Source of the DNA: Usitatibacter palustris
Lineage (GTDB): Bacteria; Pseudomonadota; Gammaproteobacteria; Burkholderiales; Usitatibacteraceae
Assembly (NCBI RefSeq): GCF_013003985.1
Contig: NZ_CP053073.1
Span: 2,728,001-2,792,000 of the forward strand
Length of the DNA stretch: 64,000 nt
Reading direction: 5' to 3'
Part shown: piece by piece, positions 1-7,595 of the stretch
Numbering within the stretch: the first letter of the stretch is position 1
Layout: each line of letters starts with the position of its first letter
The notes under the pieces: model-generated
The model's input: only the letters and a program-made list of their open reading frames with translations
The model's database searches: none
Told to the model about the DNA's origin: nothing
Made by a program: the position numbers and the translations under genes

Positions 1-59
1 GCGGCCCGAAATCGACCGTCCCTCAGGACGTCTTCCCATGCGGGTAGACGTGCTCACGG

Positions 60-157
60 GTTGTGGCAGATGCGGCGTCTGCTTCGTTGCTTGGCTTGCG
101 AATAGTCCGGCTATTCGCTGCGCCGCGCGCCTCGCATCCATCCGCATCTGCCGCAAC
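60..157. repeat. Imperfect hairpin repeat downstream of yceI
   Basis: The first 188 bases hold no convincing gene. Bases 60-75 and 142-157 are complementary arms (GTTGTGGCAGATGCGG against CCGCATCTGCCGCAAC, one G-T pair). Between them, GCGAATAG at 98-105 pairs with CTATTCGC at 111-118 around a five-base loop. The structure lies just past the 3' end of the minus-strand yceI operon and could end or stabilise its transcript, but there is no U-tract typical of an intrinsic terminator. It may also be a dispersed intergenic repeat; only one copy is visible here. Confidence 0.5.
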
Positions 158-188
158 GCGCATCCCCTGGGCATCCTTCAGAGGCTCC

Positions 189-788
189 CTAGCCCCCTGA
201 CGGTTGCGGTTCGGGCGGCGCGTTGACGCGGTACGCCTCGATCTGGATCACGATCTTCACCTTGTCGGCGATGAACACCGCCCAGCGGCTCATGCCGAAG
301 GCCGAGCGGCTGATCACCGTGCTTACGTCCGCGCCGCAGGTCGTGCGGATGAGGAACGGCTTTTGCGTGCAGTCGAAGTGCTCGATCTGGAGCGTCACGG
401 GTTTCGTTTCCGCAAGCAGCGTGAGCTCGCCCATCGCGCGGCGCGGGATGCCCTTGTCGAACTCGAGGTGCGTGGACTTGAACGACATCCGCGGAAATTT
501 CTCGACGTGGAAGAAATCCTCCCCCCGCAGGGCTTCGTCGAGGGCTGAGTTGCCGGTGCTCACCGAGGTCGTGTCAATGGCGATCTCGAGCGTTCCGGTG
601 CCCGCTTCGCGATCGAGGATGATCTTGCCGTTCGTCTTGTCGAAGCGCCCGCGCTGCGTGGAGATTCCCAGGTGCACCACCTCGAACCCCGGGTAGGTGT
701 GCGAGCGGTCGATCGTGTATTCCTCCGGTGCTGCGCGCGCTTGCGGCACGAGCAGGAGGGCCGTGGCGATCGCCGCGAGCGCTCTCAT
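189..788 (-). CDS. YceI family periplasmic protein
   Basis: The 199-residue product begins with a Sec signal peptide (about residues 1-19, ending ARA-A). A YceI-type lipid-binding beta-barrel domain follows, recognised from the YTIDRSHTYPGFEV opening and the later FHVEKFPRMSF and LTLLAETKPVTL stretches. YceI proteins are periplasmic, bind isoprenoid-like lipids and are often induced by stress or high pH; their exact role is unclear. The ATG overlaps the stop of msrA as TGATG, so it is the last gene of the ROK-yjdF-msrA-yceI operon. Translation starting earlier in this frame is only a shadow of msrA. Confidence 0.9.
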   Translation of the reverse strand: MRALAAIATALLLVPQARAAPEEYTIDRSHTYPGFEVVHLGISTQRGRFDKTNGKIILDREAGTGTLEIAIDTTSVSTGNSALDEALRGEDFFHVEKFPRMSFKSTHLEFDKGIPRRAMGELTLLAETKPVTLQIEHFDCTQKPFLIRTTCGADVSTVISRSAFGMSRWAVFIADKVKIVIQIEAYRVNAPPEPQPSGG

Positions 789-1396
789 CACTTGCCCGCC
801 TTGTCTCCCCAGAGCGCCTTCAGCCGCACATCGCGCCCGCATCCGCTGCGGTAGCCGTAGTAGCGAACCGGATTCTTCGTGTAGTAGTCCTGGTGGTAGT
901 CCTCGGCCGGGTAGAAGGTGCTCGCCATCTCGATGGGCGTGACGATCGGCTCCTTGAAGGGCTTGCTCTTCTCGACGGCGGCCTTCGAAGCTTCCGCGGC
1001 CTTGCGCTGCGCATCGTCGTGATAGAAGACGACGGTGCGGTACTGCGTGCCGCTGTCGCAGAACTGCCGGTCCTTCACCGTGGGATCGATGTTCACCCAG
1101 AAGACCTCCATCAGCTTCTCGTAGGTGACCTTCTTCGGGTCGTACACCACTTGCAGGACCTCCACGTGGCCGCTCGCGCCCGCGCTGACTTCCTTGTATG
1201 TCGGGTTCGGCGTGCGTCCGCCCATGTAGCCGGAGATCGTCGCGACAACACCAGGCACCTTGTCGTAGGGCGGCTCCATGCACCAGAAGCAGCCGCCGCC
1301 GAACGTGGCGACCGCATGGCCGGGCGGAATGGCGGGTGCTTGCGCGAACGTGAGTGTCGCGGCGAACGTGGCGGCGAGGAATGCGAGGGTCTTCAT
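788..1396 (-). CDS. msrA: Peptide-methionine (S)-S-oxide reductase, exported
   Basis: This 202-residue protein has a signal peptide (cleavage near residue 19, FAQA) followed by the MsrA catalytic motif GGGCFWC around residue 36, with the nucleophilic Cys in GCFWC. The downstream FWVNIDPT, DSGTQYR and FYPAEDYHQDY motifs are also typical of the family. MsrA reduces the S-epimer of methionine sulfoxide in oxidised proteins; the signal peptide suggests the periplasm. The start overlaps the stop of the upstream YjdF-GNAT gene by ATGA. No MsrB partner is visible nearby. Confidence 0.93.
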   Translation of the reverse strand: MKTLAFLAATFAATLTFAQAPAIPPGHAVATFGGGCFWCMEPPYDKVPGVVATISGYMGGRTPNPTYKEVSAGASGHVEVLQVVYDPKKVTYEKLMEVFWVNIDPTVKDRQFCDSGTQYRTVVFYHDDAQRKAAEASKAAVEKSKPFKEPIVTPIEMASTFYPAEDYHQDYYTKNPVRYYGYRSGCGRDVRLKALWGDKAGK

Positions 1397-2493
1397 GCGC
1401 GGGCTTCTCCGGTATTGAGCGGCAGGATCATTTCGAGTTCCCCATCCTCGTCGGCGGCGCCCGTGTGGCGGAACCCGAACTCTTCATACAGGCGCCCCAC
1501 TGCCTTGTTGGAGGGCACGTAGGAAATCTTGATGCGCTCCGCACCAGGGCGCGAGCGCGCGTAGTCGAGTGCCAGCGCGATCGCCTTGCGGCCGTAGCCG
1601 CGGCCCTGCTGGCGCGCATCGACGAGCAGGCGCCAGAAATAGAGTTCGGGTTCATCGCGTCCCGCGAGCGACGGATCGACCAGCGCGACGAGGCCCACGG
1701 GCTCCTCGTCGGCGTAGATCGCGCGCACCCAGCGGTCATCGCGATGGCTCGCCTGCCAGAGCGTCTTCGCGACGCCGGCCACGTGAAAGATCTGGCCCTG
1801 GGCGACGCGAAGATCGCCGACGGCATCGATGTTCTCCTGCGTGATCTCGCGCAGGCTCACCGCCCCGCGCTTGCCGATCGCGAGGCCCAGTTGCTTGTCA
1901 TGCCAGCGCCCGAGCACCAGCATCGCGGTCGCGGCGCCCACGAGCGCCATGAACATGTCCCACTGCGTATCCCACACGTCGCCTTGCGTGCCGAGGAAGG
2001 CCTCGGCCGATTCGCCCGATGTGAGCGCCACCCACCATTCGATGAACTCGTACACCGCGCTGATCGACAGCGCGATGCAGCAGACGAAGAAGAAGAGCCA
2101 GCGGCCACGCGGCAGGATGTAGCGGCGGATGAGGATCTCGCGCGCGACCATCGCCGGCACGAAGCCCTGCGCGAAGTGGCCCACGCGATCGTAGTAGTTG
2201 CGCGCGAGGCCGAATTCGTCGCGCAGCGAATTGAACAGCGGCACCTCCGCGTAGGTGTACTTGCCGCCGACCATGAGGATCATCGCGTGCACGGCAATCA
2301 AGGTGAGCACCAGGGGCGTGAAGCGCCAGCGCGGATAGCAGTACGCGAGGACCGCCGCGGCGATGGGACCGGGCACGACCTCGAGGAACCAGGTGAAGCG
2401 GTCCTTCGGGGCGATGCCCGACCAGGCGAGGACCAGTCCGACGAGGACCAGCAGCACGAGGTGGAAGCGAAGGGAAGCGGTGTGGACGGGCAT
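1393..2493 (-). CDS. YjdF/DUF2238 membrane protein fused to GNAT acetyltransferase domain
   Basis: The 366-residue product has two parts. Residues 1 to about 205 are a multi-pass membrane protein of the YjdF (DUF2238) type, with the conserved YYDRVGHFAQGFVPA, AVYEFIEWW and FLGTQGDVWDTQWDM motifs. Residues about 215-366 look like a soluble GNAT N-acetyltransferase, with the acetyl-CoA loop QQGRGYGRKAI and a C-terminal YEEFGFRHTG. I chose the ATG one base after the stop of the ROK kinase gene; a longer frame upstream only shadows that gene. Substrate and function are unknown. There is no stop or frameshift between the parts, so the fusion looks real. Confidence 0.8.
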   Translation of the reverse strand: MPVHTASLRFHLVLLVLVGLVLAWSGIAPKDRFTWFLEVVPGPIAAAVLAYCYPRWRFTPLVLTLIAVHAMILMVGGKYTYAEVPLFNSLRDEFGLARNYYDRVGHFAQGFVPAMVAREILIRRYILPRGRWLFFFVCCIALSISAVYEFIEWWVALTSGESAEAFLGTQGDVWDTQWDMFMALVGAATAMLVLGRWHDKQLGLAIGKRGAVSLREITQENIDAVGDLRVAQGQIFHVAGVAKTLWQASHRDDRWVRAIYADEEPVGLVALVDPSLAGRDEPELYFWRLLVDARQQGRGYGRKAIALALDYARSRPGAERIKISYVPSNKAVGRLYEEFGFRHTGAADEDGELEMILPLNTGEARA

Positions 2494-2494
2494 G

Positions 2495-3394
2495 TCAGTC
2501 GTTCCAGAGCCAGGCTGCGCCGCGCACGCCGCTCGAATCCCCGTGAACCGGAGGTGCCAGGCGAGTGCGGACATCGTCCGAGAAGATATGCGCGTTCCAC
2601 AGGCGAGGTACGTTCTTGTACAGCCTCTGGATGCGCGACAGGCCGCCACCGAGCACGATGACGTCCGGGTCAAGGAGATTGATCACCGAGGCGAGCGCGC
2701 GGGCAAGGCGCTCCTCGTGGCGCTCGAGCGTCGCGACGCAAGCCGCATCGCCCTTCGCGGCGCGCTCGGCGATCTTGTCGCCCGCGAGCGACTCGCCGCC
2801 GTGGCGCACGTGGTCCGCGGCGAGGCCCGGACCGGAGAGATAGGTCTCGATGCACCCGCGCCGGCCGCAGTAGCACGCGGGCGCGGGCTCGTCGCCGGCG
2901 TTCAATGCGGGCAACGGGTTGTGGCCCCACTCGCCCGCGATCGCGTTCGGGCCGGTCAGTACGGTGCGATCGACGACGATGCCCCCGCCCACGCCGGTGC
3001 CGAGGATCACGCCGAAGACGACTTTCGCATTCGCCGCGGCGCCATCGACGGCTTCGGAAAGCGCGAAGCAGTTGGCGTCGTTGGCGATGCGCACTTCGCG
3101 ATCGAGCTCCGCCTGGAGATCCTCGCGGAAGGCGCGGCCATTGAGCCAGGTGGAGTTCGCGTTCTTGATGCGGCCGGTCGCGGGCGAGATGGCGCCGGGG
3201 GTGGCCACGCCGACCGTCGCGCGGCCGCCGATCTCGCGCTCGGCCTCCGCGACCAGCGCGCCGATGGCGACGACTGTCGCTTCGTATCCCTCCGGGGGCG
3301 ACGCGATGCGCCGGCGCAACGCGAAGCGTCCGTCGGCATCGAGCGCCGCGATCTCGATCTTCGTCCCCCCGAGGTCGATTCCCAATCGTTGCAT
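2495..3394 (-). CDS. ROK family sugar kinase (fructokinase-like)
   Basis: The 299-residue protein opens with the phosphate-binding motif GIDLGGTKIEIAAL and carries the ROK signature (GEWGHNPLP, then a zinc-binding CYCGRRGCIETYLSG block) near residues 155-190. ROK kinases phosphorylate sugars such as fructose, glucose or N-acetylmannosamine with ATP in the cytoplasm. The pattern is closest to fructokinase/Mak, but substrate cannot be fixed from sequence. The ATG at 3394 puts the conserved motif at the N-terminus; the longer frame adds Cys/Arg-rich sequence with no homology. It is the first gene of a four-gene operon and is divergent from the GGDEF-EAL gene. Confidence 0.88.
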   Translation of the reverse strand: MQRLGIDLGGTKIEIAALDADGRFALRRRIASPPEGYEATVVAIGALVAEAEREIGGRATVGVATPGAISPATGRIKNANSTWLNGRAFREDLQAELDREVRIANDANCFALSEAVDGAAANAKVVFGVILGTGVGGGIVVDRTVLTGPNAIAGEWGHNPLPALNAGDEPAPACYCGRRGCIETYLSGPGLAADHVRHGGESLAGDKIAERAAKGDAACVATLERHEERLARALASVINLLDPDVIVLGGGLSRIQRLYKNVPRLWNAHIFSDDVRTRLAPPVHGDSSGVRGAAWLWND

Positions 3395-3397
3395 GCC

Positions 3398-3442
3398 GCG
3401 ATTATTGCACCTGCAACCGCTCGCGGTTGCATCGGTAATCGC
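3398..3442. promoter_or_regulatory. Nested inverted repeat in the ROK / GGDEF-EAL divergent region
   Basis: An outer pair GCGATTA (3398-3404) and TAATCGC (3436-3442) encloses a perfect 9-bp inverted repeat, TGCAACCGC (3412-3420) and GCGGTTGCA (3423-3431). It lies directly upstream of the ROK kinase ATG at 3394. Position and symmetry suit an operator, or a 5' hairpin of the kinase transcript. I see no clear -10/-35 pair, so the role is inferred. Confidence 0.4.
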
Positions 3443-3520
3443 CGCGCACGCCGTTAAGTGATGCGCCTCACATCTCTTCCTGTGTCGCGCAGCGATAGTG
3501 GCCGCACAAGACGAAGGAAA

Positions 3521-3592
3521 CAAATGTCCCGCAAGAGCGCACATTTGGCGGCCTGGTCCGTGGCGGGTGTCACTCCCCTCCACGGATCAGGC
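3521..3592 (+). promoter_or_regulatory. Two adjacent RNA hairpins ahead of the GGDEF-EAL gene
   Basis: CAAATGT (3521-3527) pairs with ACATTTG (3541-3547), a perfect 7-bp stem. Three bases later a 13-bp stem forms from 3551-3563 and 3580-3592 (GCCTGGTCCGTGG with CCACGGATCAGGC, one G-T pair), and its 16-base loop can pair further (GGG with CCC). The start codon of the small leader frame lies in the first stem. The layout suggests a structured leader controlling the c-di-GMP gene 33 bases downstream. It lacks the conserved core of the known c-di-GMP riboswitches, so no class is assigned. Confidence 0.45.
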
Positions 3593-3619
3593 GCGCTGTT
3601 TCCCTCAGCCCCCGACTGA
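3524..3619 (+). CDS. Small 31-codon leader reading frame upstream of the GGDEF-EAL gene
   Basis: An ATG at 3524 follows a good ribosome-binding site (GAAGGAAAC, about seven bases upstream) and opens a 31-codon frame starting MSRKSAHLAAW and ending FPSAPD-stop at 3617-3619. The stop is five bases before the ATG of the large GGDEF-EAL gene, which has no clear ribosome-binding site, so translational coupling is plausible. The frame differs from that of the large gene, so it is not an N-terminal extension. I recognise no family. Whether the peptide matters or only its translation is unknown. Confidence 0.45.
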   Translation: MSRKSAHLAAWSVAGVTPLHGSGALFPSAPD

Positions 3620-3624
3620 CGGCG

Positions 3625-6459
3625 ATGAACGCGATCGCCCGAATCCTCCGGGCACTCTCGCTTCGCACCCAACTCGTCGTCCTGCTCCTCGGGGTCGAAG
3701 CGATCGCGCTCGGGTTCCTCGTGGCCGGCGGCTACATCTTCGACGTCGCACGCAGCGAAGCGAGCCTGCAGGCGCATCTCGGACAAGTACGTCCGCTGCT
3801 TGCCGCGAGCGTCGCGCCGGCCGTCCGCAGCGGCGACGGCGCGGCGATCGCCGCAGCCCTTCGCGGCGCGCACAGCCGCGGCATCGAATACCTCGTCGCA
3901 AAGTCACCCGAGGGGACGGTCCTCGCGGCCGAAGGCCGCGGCGCGACCGGAACGCTGCCGCGCCTCGACGCCACGCTCGAATCGGCGCGCGACGATCGCC
4001 GTTTCGACTCCGCACTCCCGCTCGCCGACGGCCCGGACGCGCCGATGCTCTACTTCGGCCTCGACGTCACGAACCGCATTGCCTCGGTCGACAACGGCCT
4101 GCGCAACGGCATCTACAAAGCCCTGGGCGCGTTCCTGATGTCGCTGCTTCTGTTCATGCTGGTGGTCCACCCGATCACGCAGCGTCTCGCGCGCCTCACC
4201 GCGGCCGCACGGCGCGTCGAAGCGGGCGACTACGCGATCGCACTCGACGACAACACGAACGATGACGTGGGCCGCCTCGGCCAGGCCTTCGATCGCATGG
4301 CATCGATGGTCCGCGCGCGCGTCGAGGAGCTCGAAGCGAGCCGGGCGCGCTTCCACAACATCGCCGACTACACCTACGACGTGGAGTCCTGGTTCGGCCC
4401 GCGCGGCGAGCTGCTCTGGATCAACAAGTCGATCGAGCGGCTCACCGGCTACACCGCCGCCGAGTGCCTCGAGAACAATGCCTTCCCGTGGTTGATCGTC
4501 CACCCCGATGACCTCGAGCGGGTGCGCCACGAATCGCATCGCGCGCTGCGCGAGCGCACCTCCGGCAGCGACTTCGAGTTCCGCATCGTGAGGAAGGACG
4601 GCAGCATCGAGTGGATCGCGAACTCCTGGCAGCCGATCTACGCGGCCGAGGGACGCTTCCTCGGGCTGCGTTCGAGCCTGAACTCGATCCAGCGCCTGAA
4701 GAACACCGAATTCAACCTGCGCTCCACGCTCACGCAGCTCGAGCGGGTGAACGAGCTGCATGAAGCCACCTCGATCAACGCACGCAACGAGCGCTCGCGC
4801 CTGATCGCGCTGCTCTCGGCGATGAGCTTCGGCGTGGCCTTCGTGGATCCGAAGCAGCGCATCGTCTATTCCAACCCGGCGTTCGCCGAGGCGTGGTCGA
4901 TCCCGAGCAGCGAGACGATCATCGGCGAGAGCCTGTTCGAGGTCCTGCAGAAGGCCGAGGACGTGGTGACCGAGCTCGATGCGTTCTCCGCGCGCCTGCA
5001 GCAGATCGTCACCGACCAGATGGCGGGGTCCGACTCGGAGCTGCGCCTGATGTCGGGACGCACCCTGAGCCTGCAGATCCGCCCGGTGCTCGACGATCAC
5101 GGCGGGTGCCTGGGCTCGGTGCTCATCCACGAGGACATCACGCTCGCGCGCGAGGCGCAGAGCCAGCTCGCATTCCTCGCCGAACGCGACGCGCTCACCG
5201 GCCTCTACAACCGGCGGCGGTTCGAGCGCGAGCTCTCCGATCGCTGCGACGGCGCGGCGCGCGCGCGCGAACGCGTCGCCCTCTTCTTCCTCGACCTCGA
5301 CGAGTTCAAGGGCGTGAACGACATGTTCGGCCACCGCATGGGCGACACGGTGCTCATGCAGCTCGCCGGCGAGATCCGCACGCGCCTTCGCAAGAATGAA
5401 TTCTTCGCGCGCATCGGCGGCGACGAGTTCGCGCTCGTGGTCACCGGTGCCACCGACGAGACGATCCGCTCGCTCGCCGAACGCCTGATGGGCGTGATCG
5501 GCAACTTCTCCGTGCAGATGGGCGAAGTGCGGCTGTCGCTCACGGCAAGCCTCGGCGTGGCCATGTACCCGCAGCATGCGAACGATCCCCAGTCCCTCAT
5601 CGCGCTCGCCGACGCCGCCATGTACCAGGCGAAGGACGCGGGAAAGAACACCTGGCGCATCTATCGCCCGGACCACGCGGCAACCCTGCGGCAGCGTTCG
5701 CTGGTCACCTGGAACGACCGCCTGCGCCACGCGTTGCGCCGCGACGCCTTCGAGGTCCACCTCCAGGGCGTGTTCGGCGCGATCGACGGCGATCGCCGCT
5801 ACGCCGAAGCGCTGCTGCGCATGCCCGACGAAGCGACCGGGCAACTGCTGCTGCCCTCGCAGTTCATCCCGATCGCGGAGAAATCCAACCTCATCATCGA
5901 CCTCGACCGCTGGACGCTCGACAACGTGATCGAGCTCCTCGCGCGCGACCCCTCGGGAGGCGCGATCTCCGTGAACATCTCCGGGCGGTCCTTCGACGAG
6001 CCCGGCATTGCCGACTACATCGCCTCGCGCCTGCGCGGCCAGGGCGTCGATCCTTCGCGGCTGCACGTCGAGATCACCGAAACCGCGGCTATCCGCGACA
6101 TGCGCGATGCCCAGGTGTTCATCGAGCGCATGCACCGGATCGGCTGCAAGGTCTGCCTCGACGACTTCGGCGCGGGCTTCGCGAGCTTCGCCTACATCAA
6201 GCAGCTGCCCGTGGACGTGCTCAAGATCGACGGCCTGTTCGTGCGCAACCTCTGCCGCTCGCGCGACAACCAGGTATTCGTGAAGGCGATGCTCGACATC
6301 GCACGCGGCTTCGGCAAGGCCACGGTCGCCGAATCGGTCGAGGATCAAAGCTCGCTCGACATGCTCGCGAGCTACGGCGTGGACATGGTGCAGGGCTTCT
6401 TCCTGGAGACCCCCGCGAAGGCGGGCACGGGCCGGGGCGCGGCCATCCGCCTTACCTGA
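3625..6459 (+). CDS. Membrane PAS-GGDEF-EAL cyclic-di-GMP enzyme
   Basis: The 944-residue protein has a membrane segment at about residues 14-37, a periplasmic sensor region, a second membrane segment near 166-185 and a HAMP linker to about 240. Two PAS regions follow (about 245-370 and 395-515), then GGDEF (about 525-685; motif GGDEF near 598) and EAL (about 700-935). The GGDEF motif is intact, but the upstream inhibitory site reads RKNE instead of RxxD. The EAL part keeps EALLR, EITETA, DDFGAGFASF and AESVED, so phosphodiesterase activity is likely. Whether synthesis or breakdown dominates is not predictable. Start chosen at the ATG right after the leader frame. Confidence 0.92.
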   Translation: MNAIARILRALSLRTQLVVLLLGVEAIALGFLVAGGYIFDVARSEASLQAHLGQVRPLLAASVAPAVRSGDGAAIAAALRGAHSRGIEYLVAKSPEGTVLAAEGRGATGTLPRLDATLESARDDRRFDSALPLADGPDAPMLYFGLDVTNRIASVDNGLRNGIYKALGAFLMSLLLFMLVVHPITQRLARLTAAARRVEAGDYAIALDDNTNDDVGRLGQAFDRMASMVRARVEELEASRARFHNIADYTYDVESWFGPRGELLWINKSIERLTGYTAAECLENNAFPWLIVHPDDLERVRHESHRALRERTSGSDFEFRIVRKDGSIEWIANSWQPIYAAEGRFLGLRSSLNSIQRLKNTEFNLRSTLTQLERVNELHEATSINARNERSRLIALLSAMSFGVAFVDPKQRIVYSNPAFAEAWSIPSSETIIGESLFEVLQKAEDVVTELDAFSARLQQIVTDQMAGSDSELRLMSGRTLSLQIRPVLDDHGGCLGSVLIHEDITLAREAQSQLAFLAERDALTGLYNRRRFERELSDRCDGAARARERVALFFLDLDEFKGVNDMFGHRMGDTVLMQLAGEIRTRLRKNEFFARIGGDEFALVVTGATDETIRSLAERLMGVIGNFSVQMGEVRLSLTASLGVAMYPQHANDPQSLIALADAAMYQAKDAGKNTWRIYRPDHAATLRQRSLVTWNDRLRHALRRDAFEVHLQGVFGAIDGDRRYAEALLRMPDEATGQLLLPSQFIPIAEKSNLIIDLDRWTLDNVIELLARDPSGGAISVNISGRSFDEPGIADYIASRLRGQGVDPSRLHVEITETAAIRDMRDAQVFIERMHRIGCKVCLDDFGAGFASFAYIKQLPVDVLKIDGLFVRNLCRSRDNQVFVKAMLDIARGFGKATVAESVEDQSSLDMLASYGVDMVQGFFLETPAKAGTGRGAAIRLT

Positions 6460-6507
6460 AAAAGGGGACTGTCCCCTTTTCCAAAATGGGGACTGTCCCC
6501 TTTTTTT
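6460..6507. repeat. REP-like palindrome doublet A
   Basis: Two copies of the 13-bp palindrome GGGGACTGTCCCC lie at 6464-6476 and 6488-6500, 24 bp apart, flanked by A and T runs. The element begins directly after the TGA of the GGDEF-EAL gene and precedes the RAYT gene. Unlike the other four doublets in the window, both units have T at the centre. A hairpin followed by T7 (6501-6507) could also terminate plus-strand transcription. Confidence 0.85.
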
Positions 6508-6550
6508 GGTTTCGGCGCGTTCTTGGGTCAAGCCTCCCAGGAGTTACCCC

Positions 6551-7204
6551 GTGCCTAGAACTGCACGCCCCGTCGCGTCCGGCATTCCTCTTCACATCGT
6601 GCATCGCGGTCACAATCGAGTTGCCTGCTTTCGCGCTCCCGACGAGTACTCGGCGTATCTCGCCCTGCTGGGCAAGGCGGCCTCGCTAAGCCAATGTCGC
6701 GTGCACGCCTACGTCCTCATGACGAATCACGTTCACCTGCTCGTGACGCCCTCGGACGCAGGCAGCGCGGCGGCGCTGATGAAAACGGTAGCCCAACGAT
6801 TCGCGCAGGCTTCGAATGCAAGGTACAAGCGCACGGGAGCGCTTTGGGAAGGACGGTTCTACTCCGGTCTTGTTCTCCGGGACTCGCAGTTCCTGGCGTG
6901 CCATCGCTACATCGAGCTGAATCCGGTACGCGCGGGGATGGTCGGGCATCCCGCGGCCTACGAGTGGTCGAGCTATCGCATCAATGCCGAGGGACAGCAA
7001 TCGTCCCTGGTCGAGCCTCACGAGACCTATCTCCGGCTCGCACACGATCCGGCCGAGCGATTGACGGCCTACCGGGAGTTGTTTTCAACGGAGCTGTCGC
7101 CTGCGGACCTTGAAGCGATCCGACGCGGCCCTCGTGGTCCGAGGGGTCGGCCGAAAAAGGGGACAGTCCCCATTTCAGAAAAGGGGACTGTCCCCTTTAT
7201 CTGA
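6551..7204 (+). CDS. REP-associated tyrosine transposase (RAYT, Y1/IS200-like)
   Basis: The 217-residue product matches the Y1 transposase fold: an HIVHRGHNRVACF N-terminus, the HuH metal motif in TNHVHLLVTP, and the RAYT-typical block ALWEGRFYSG with RYIELNPVRAGMV. RAYTs are single-copy domesticated relatives of IS200 transposases that recognise and probably move palindromic REP sequences. I chose GTG at 6551 because AGGAG lies seven bases upstream. The last 16 residues (KKGTVPIS...) are encoded by REP doublet B, and the stop lies past it. The gene is framed by doublets A and B, which fits a RAYT with its own substrates. Confidence 0.9.
   Translation: MPRTARPVASGIPLHIVHRGHNRVACFRAPDEYSAYLALLGKAASLSQCRVHAYVLMTNHVHLLVTPSDAGSAAALMKTVAQRFAQASNARYKRTGALWEGRFYSGLVLRDSQFLACHRYIELNPVRAGMVGHPAAYEWSSYRINAEGQQSSLVEPHETYLRLAHDPAERLTAYRELFSTELSPADLEAIRRGPRGPRGRPKKGTVPISEKGTVPFI
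7155..7199. repeat. REP-like palindrome doublet B
   Basis: GGGGACAGTCCCC (7159-7171) and GGGGACTGTCCCC (7183-7195) are spaced by the same 24-bp period as the other doublets. The whole element is read through as the C-terminus of the RAYT, and its right edge (TTA at 7197-7199) supplies the stop codon of the convergent diacylglycerol kinase gene. Because the first unit carries A and the second T at the centre, the doublet is its own reverse complement. Confidence 0.87.
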
Positions 7205-7595
7205 TCAGGATCACGCCCCAGACCACGCCCAGCAGGACGAGCGAAACCAGCACGGCCGCACTCCCCAGGTCCTTGGCGCGCTTGGAAAGCGAATGCAGAT
7301 CGAGCGAAATGCGATCGATCGCCGCCTCGACGCTCGAGTTGAGCAGCTCCACGATCAGCACCAGCAGCACCGACCCGATCAGGAGCACGCGCTCGGCGGG
7401 AGTCACCTGCACGAACAGTGCCGCCGGGATGAGCACGACCGCGATGAGGATTTCCTGGCGGAAGGCGCTCTCGTGATTCCACGCGTCGGCAAGGCCCGCC
7501 AATGAACTGAAGAACGCCCGGATGATGCGGGCGATGCCGGTCTTGCCTTTGAAGGGACTCTCAGCGGGTGCCGGCGTTTGCGGCTGGTCGTTCAA
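7197..7595 (-). CDS. dgkA: Diacylglycerol kinase, DgkA type
   Basis: The 132-residue integral membrane protein carries the DgkA landmarks: ARIIRAFFSSLAGL, WNHESAFRQEI, the VELLNSSVEAAIDR catalytic helix and three hydrophobic segments. DgkA phosphorylates diacylglycerol, recycling the by-product of membrane-derived oligosaccharide or lipid A modification. I chose TTG at 7595, preceded by GGAAGGAAA; an earlier ATG in frame only extends into glycosyltransferase sequence. It overlaps the glycosyltransferase gene by 35 bases, and its stop lies in REP doublet B. It is the last gene of the LpxH-like/GT4/DgkA operon. Confidence 0.88.
   Translation of the reverse strand: MNDQPQTPAPAESPFKGKTGIARIIRAFFSSLAGLADAWNHESAFRQEILIAVVLIPAALFVQVTPAERVLLIGSVLLVLIVELLNSSVEAAIDRISLDLHSLSKRAKDLGSAAVLVSLVLLGVVWGVILIR

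Noticed and set aside
3451..3600. Known c-di-GMP riboswitch upstream of the GGDEF-EAL gene
   Set aside because: The conserved core sequences of the c-di-GMP-I and -II classes are not present; only hairpins and a leader frame are visible.
3904..6531. 875-residue antisense frame opposite the GGDEF-EAL gene
   Set aside because: It mirrors codon positions of the real gene in GC-rich DNA and has the repetitive Arg/Ala/His/Glu composition of a shadow frame; no domain is recognisable.
6460..7200. CRISPR-like repeats
   Set aside because: The palindromes occur only as doublets with an 11-bp linker, are spread across the window and have no cas genes, so they fit REP elements, not CRISPR.
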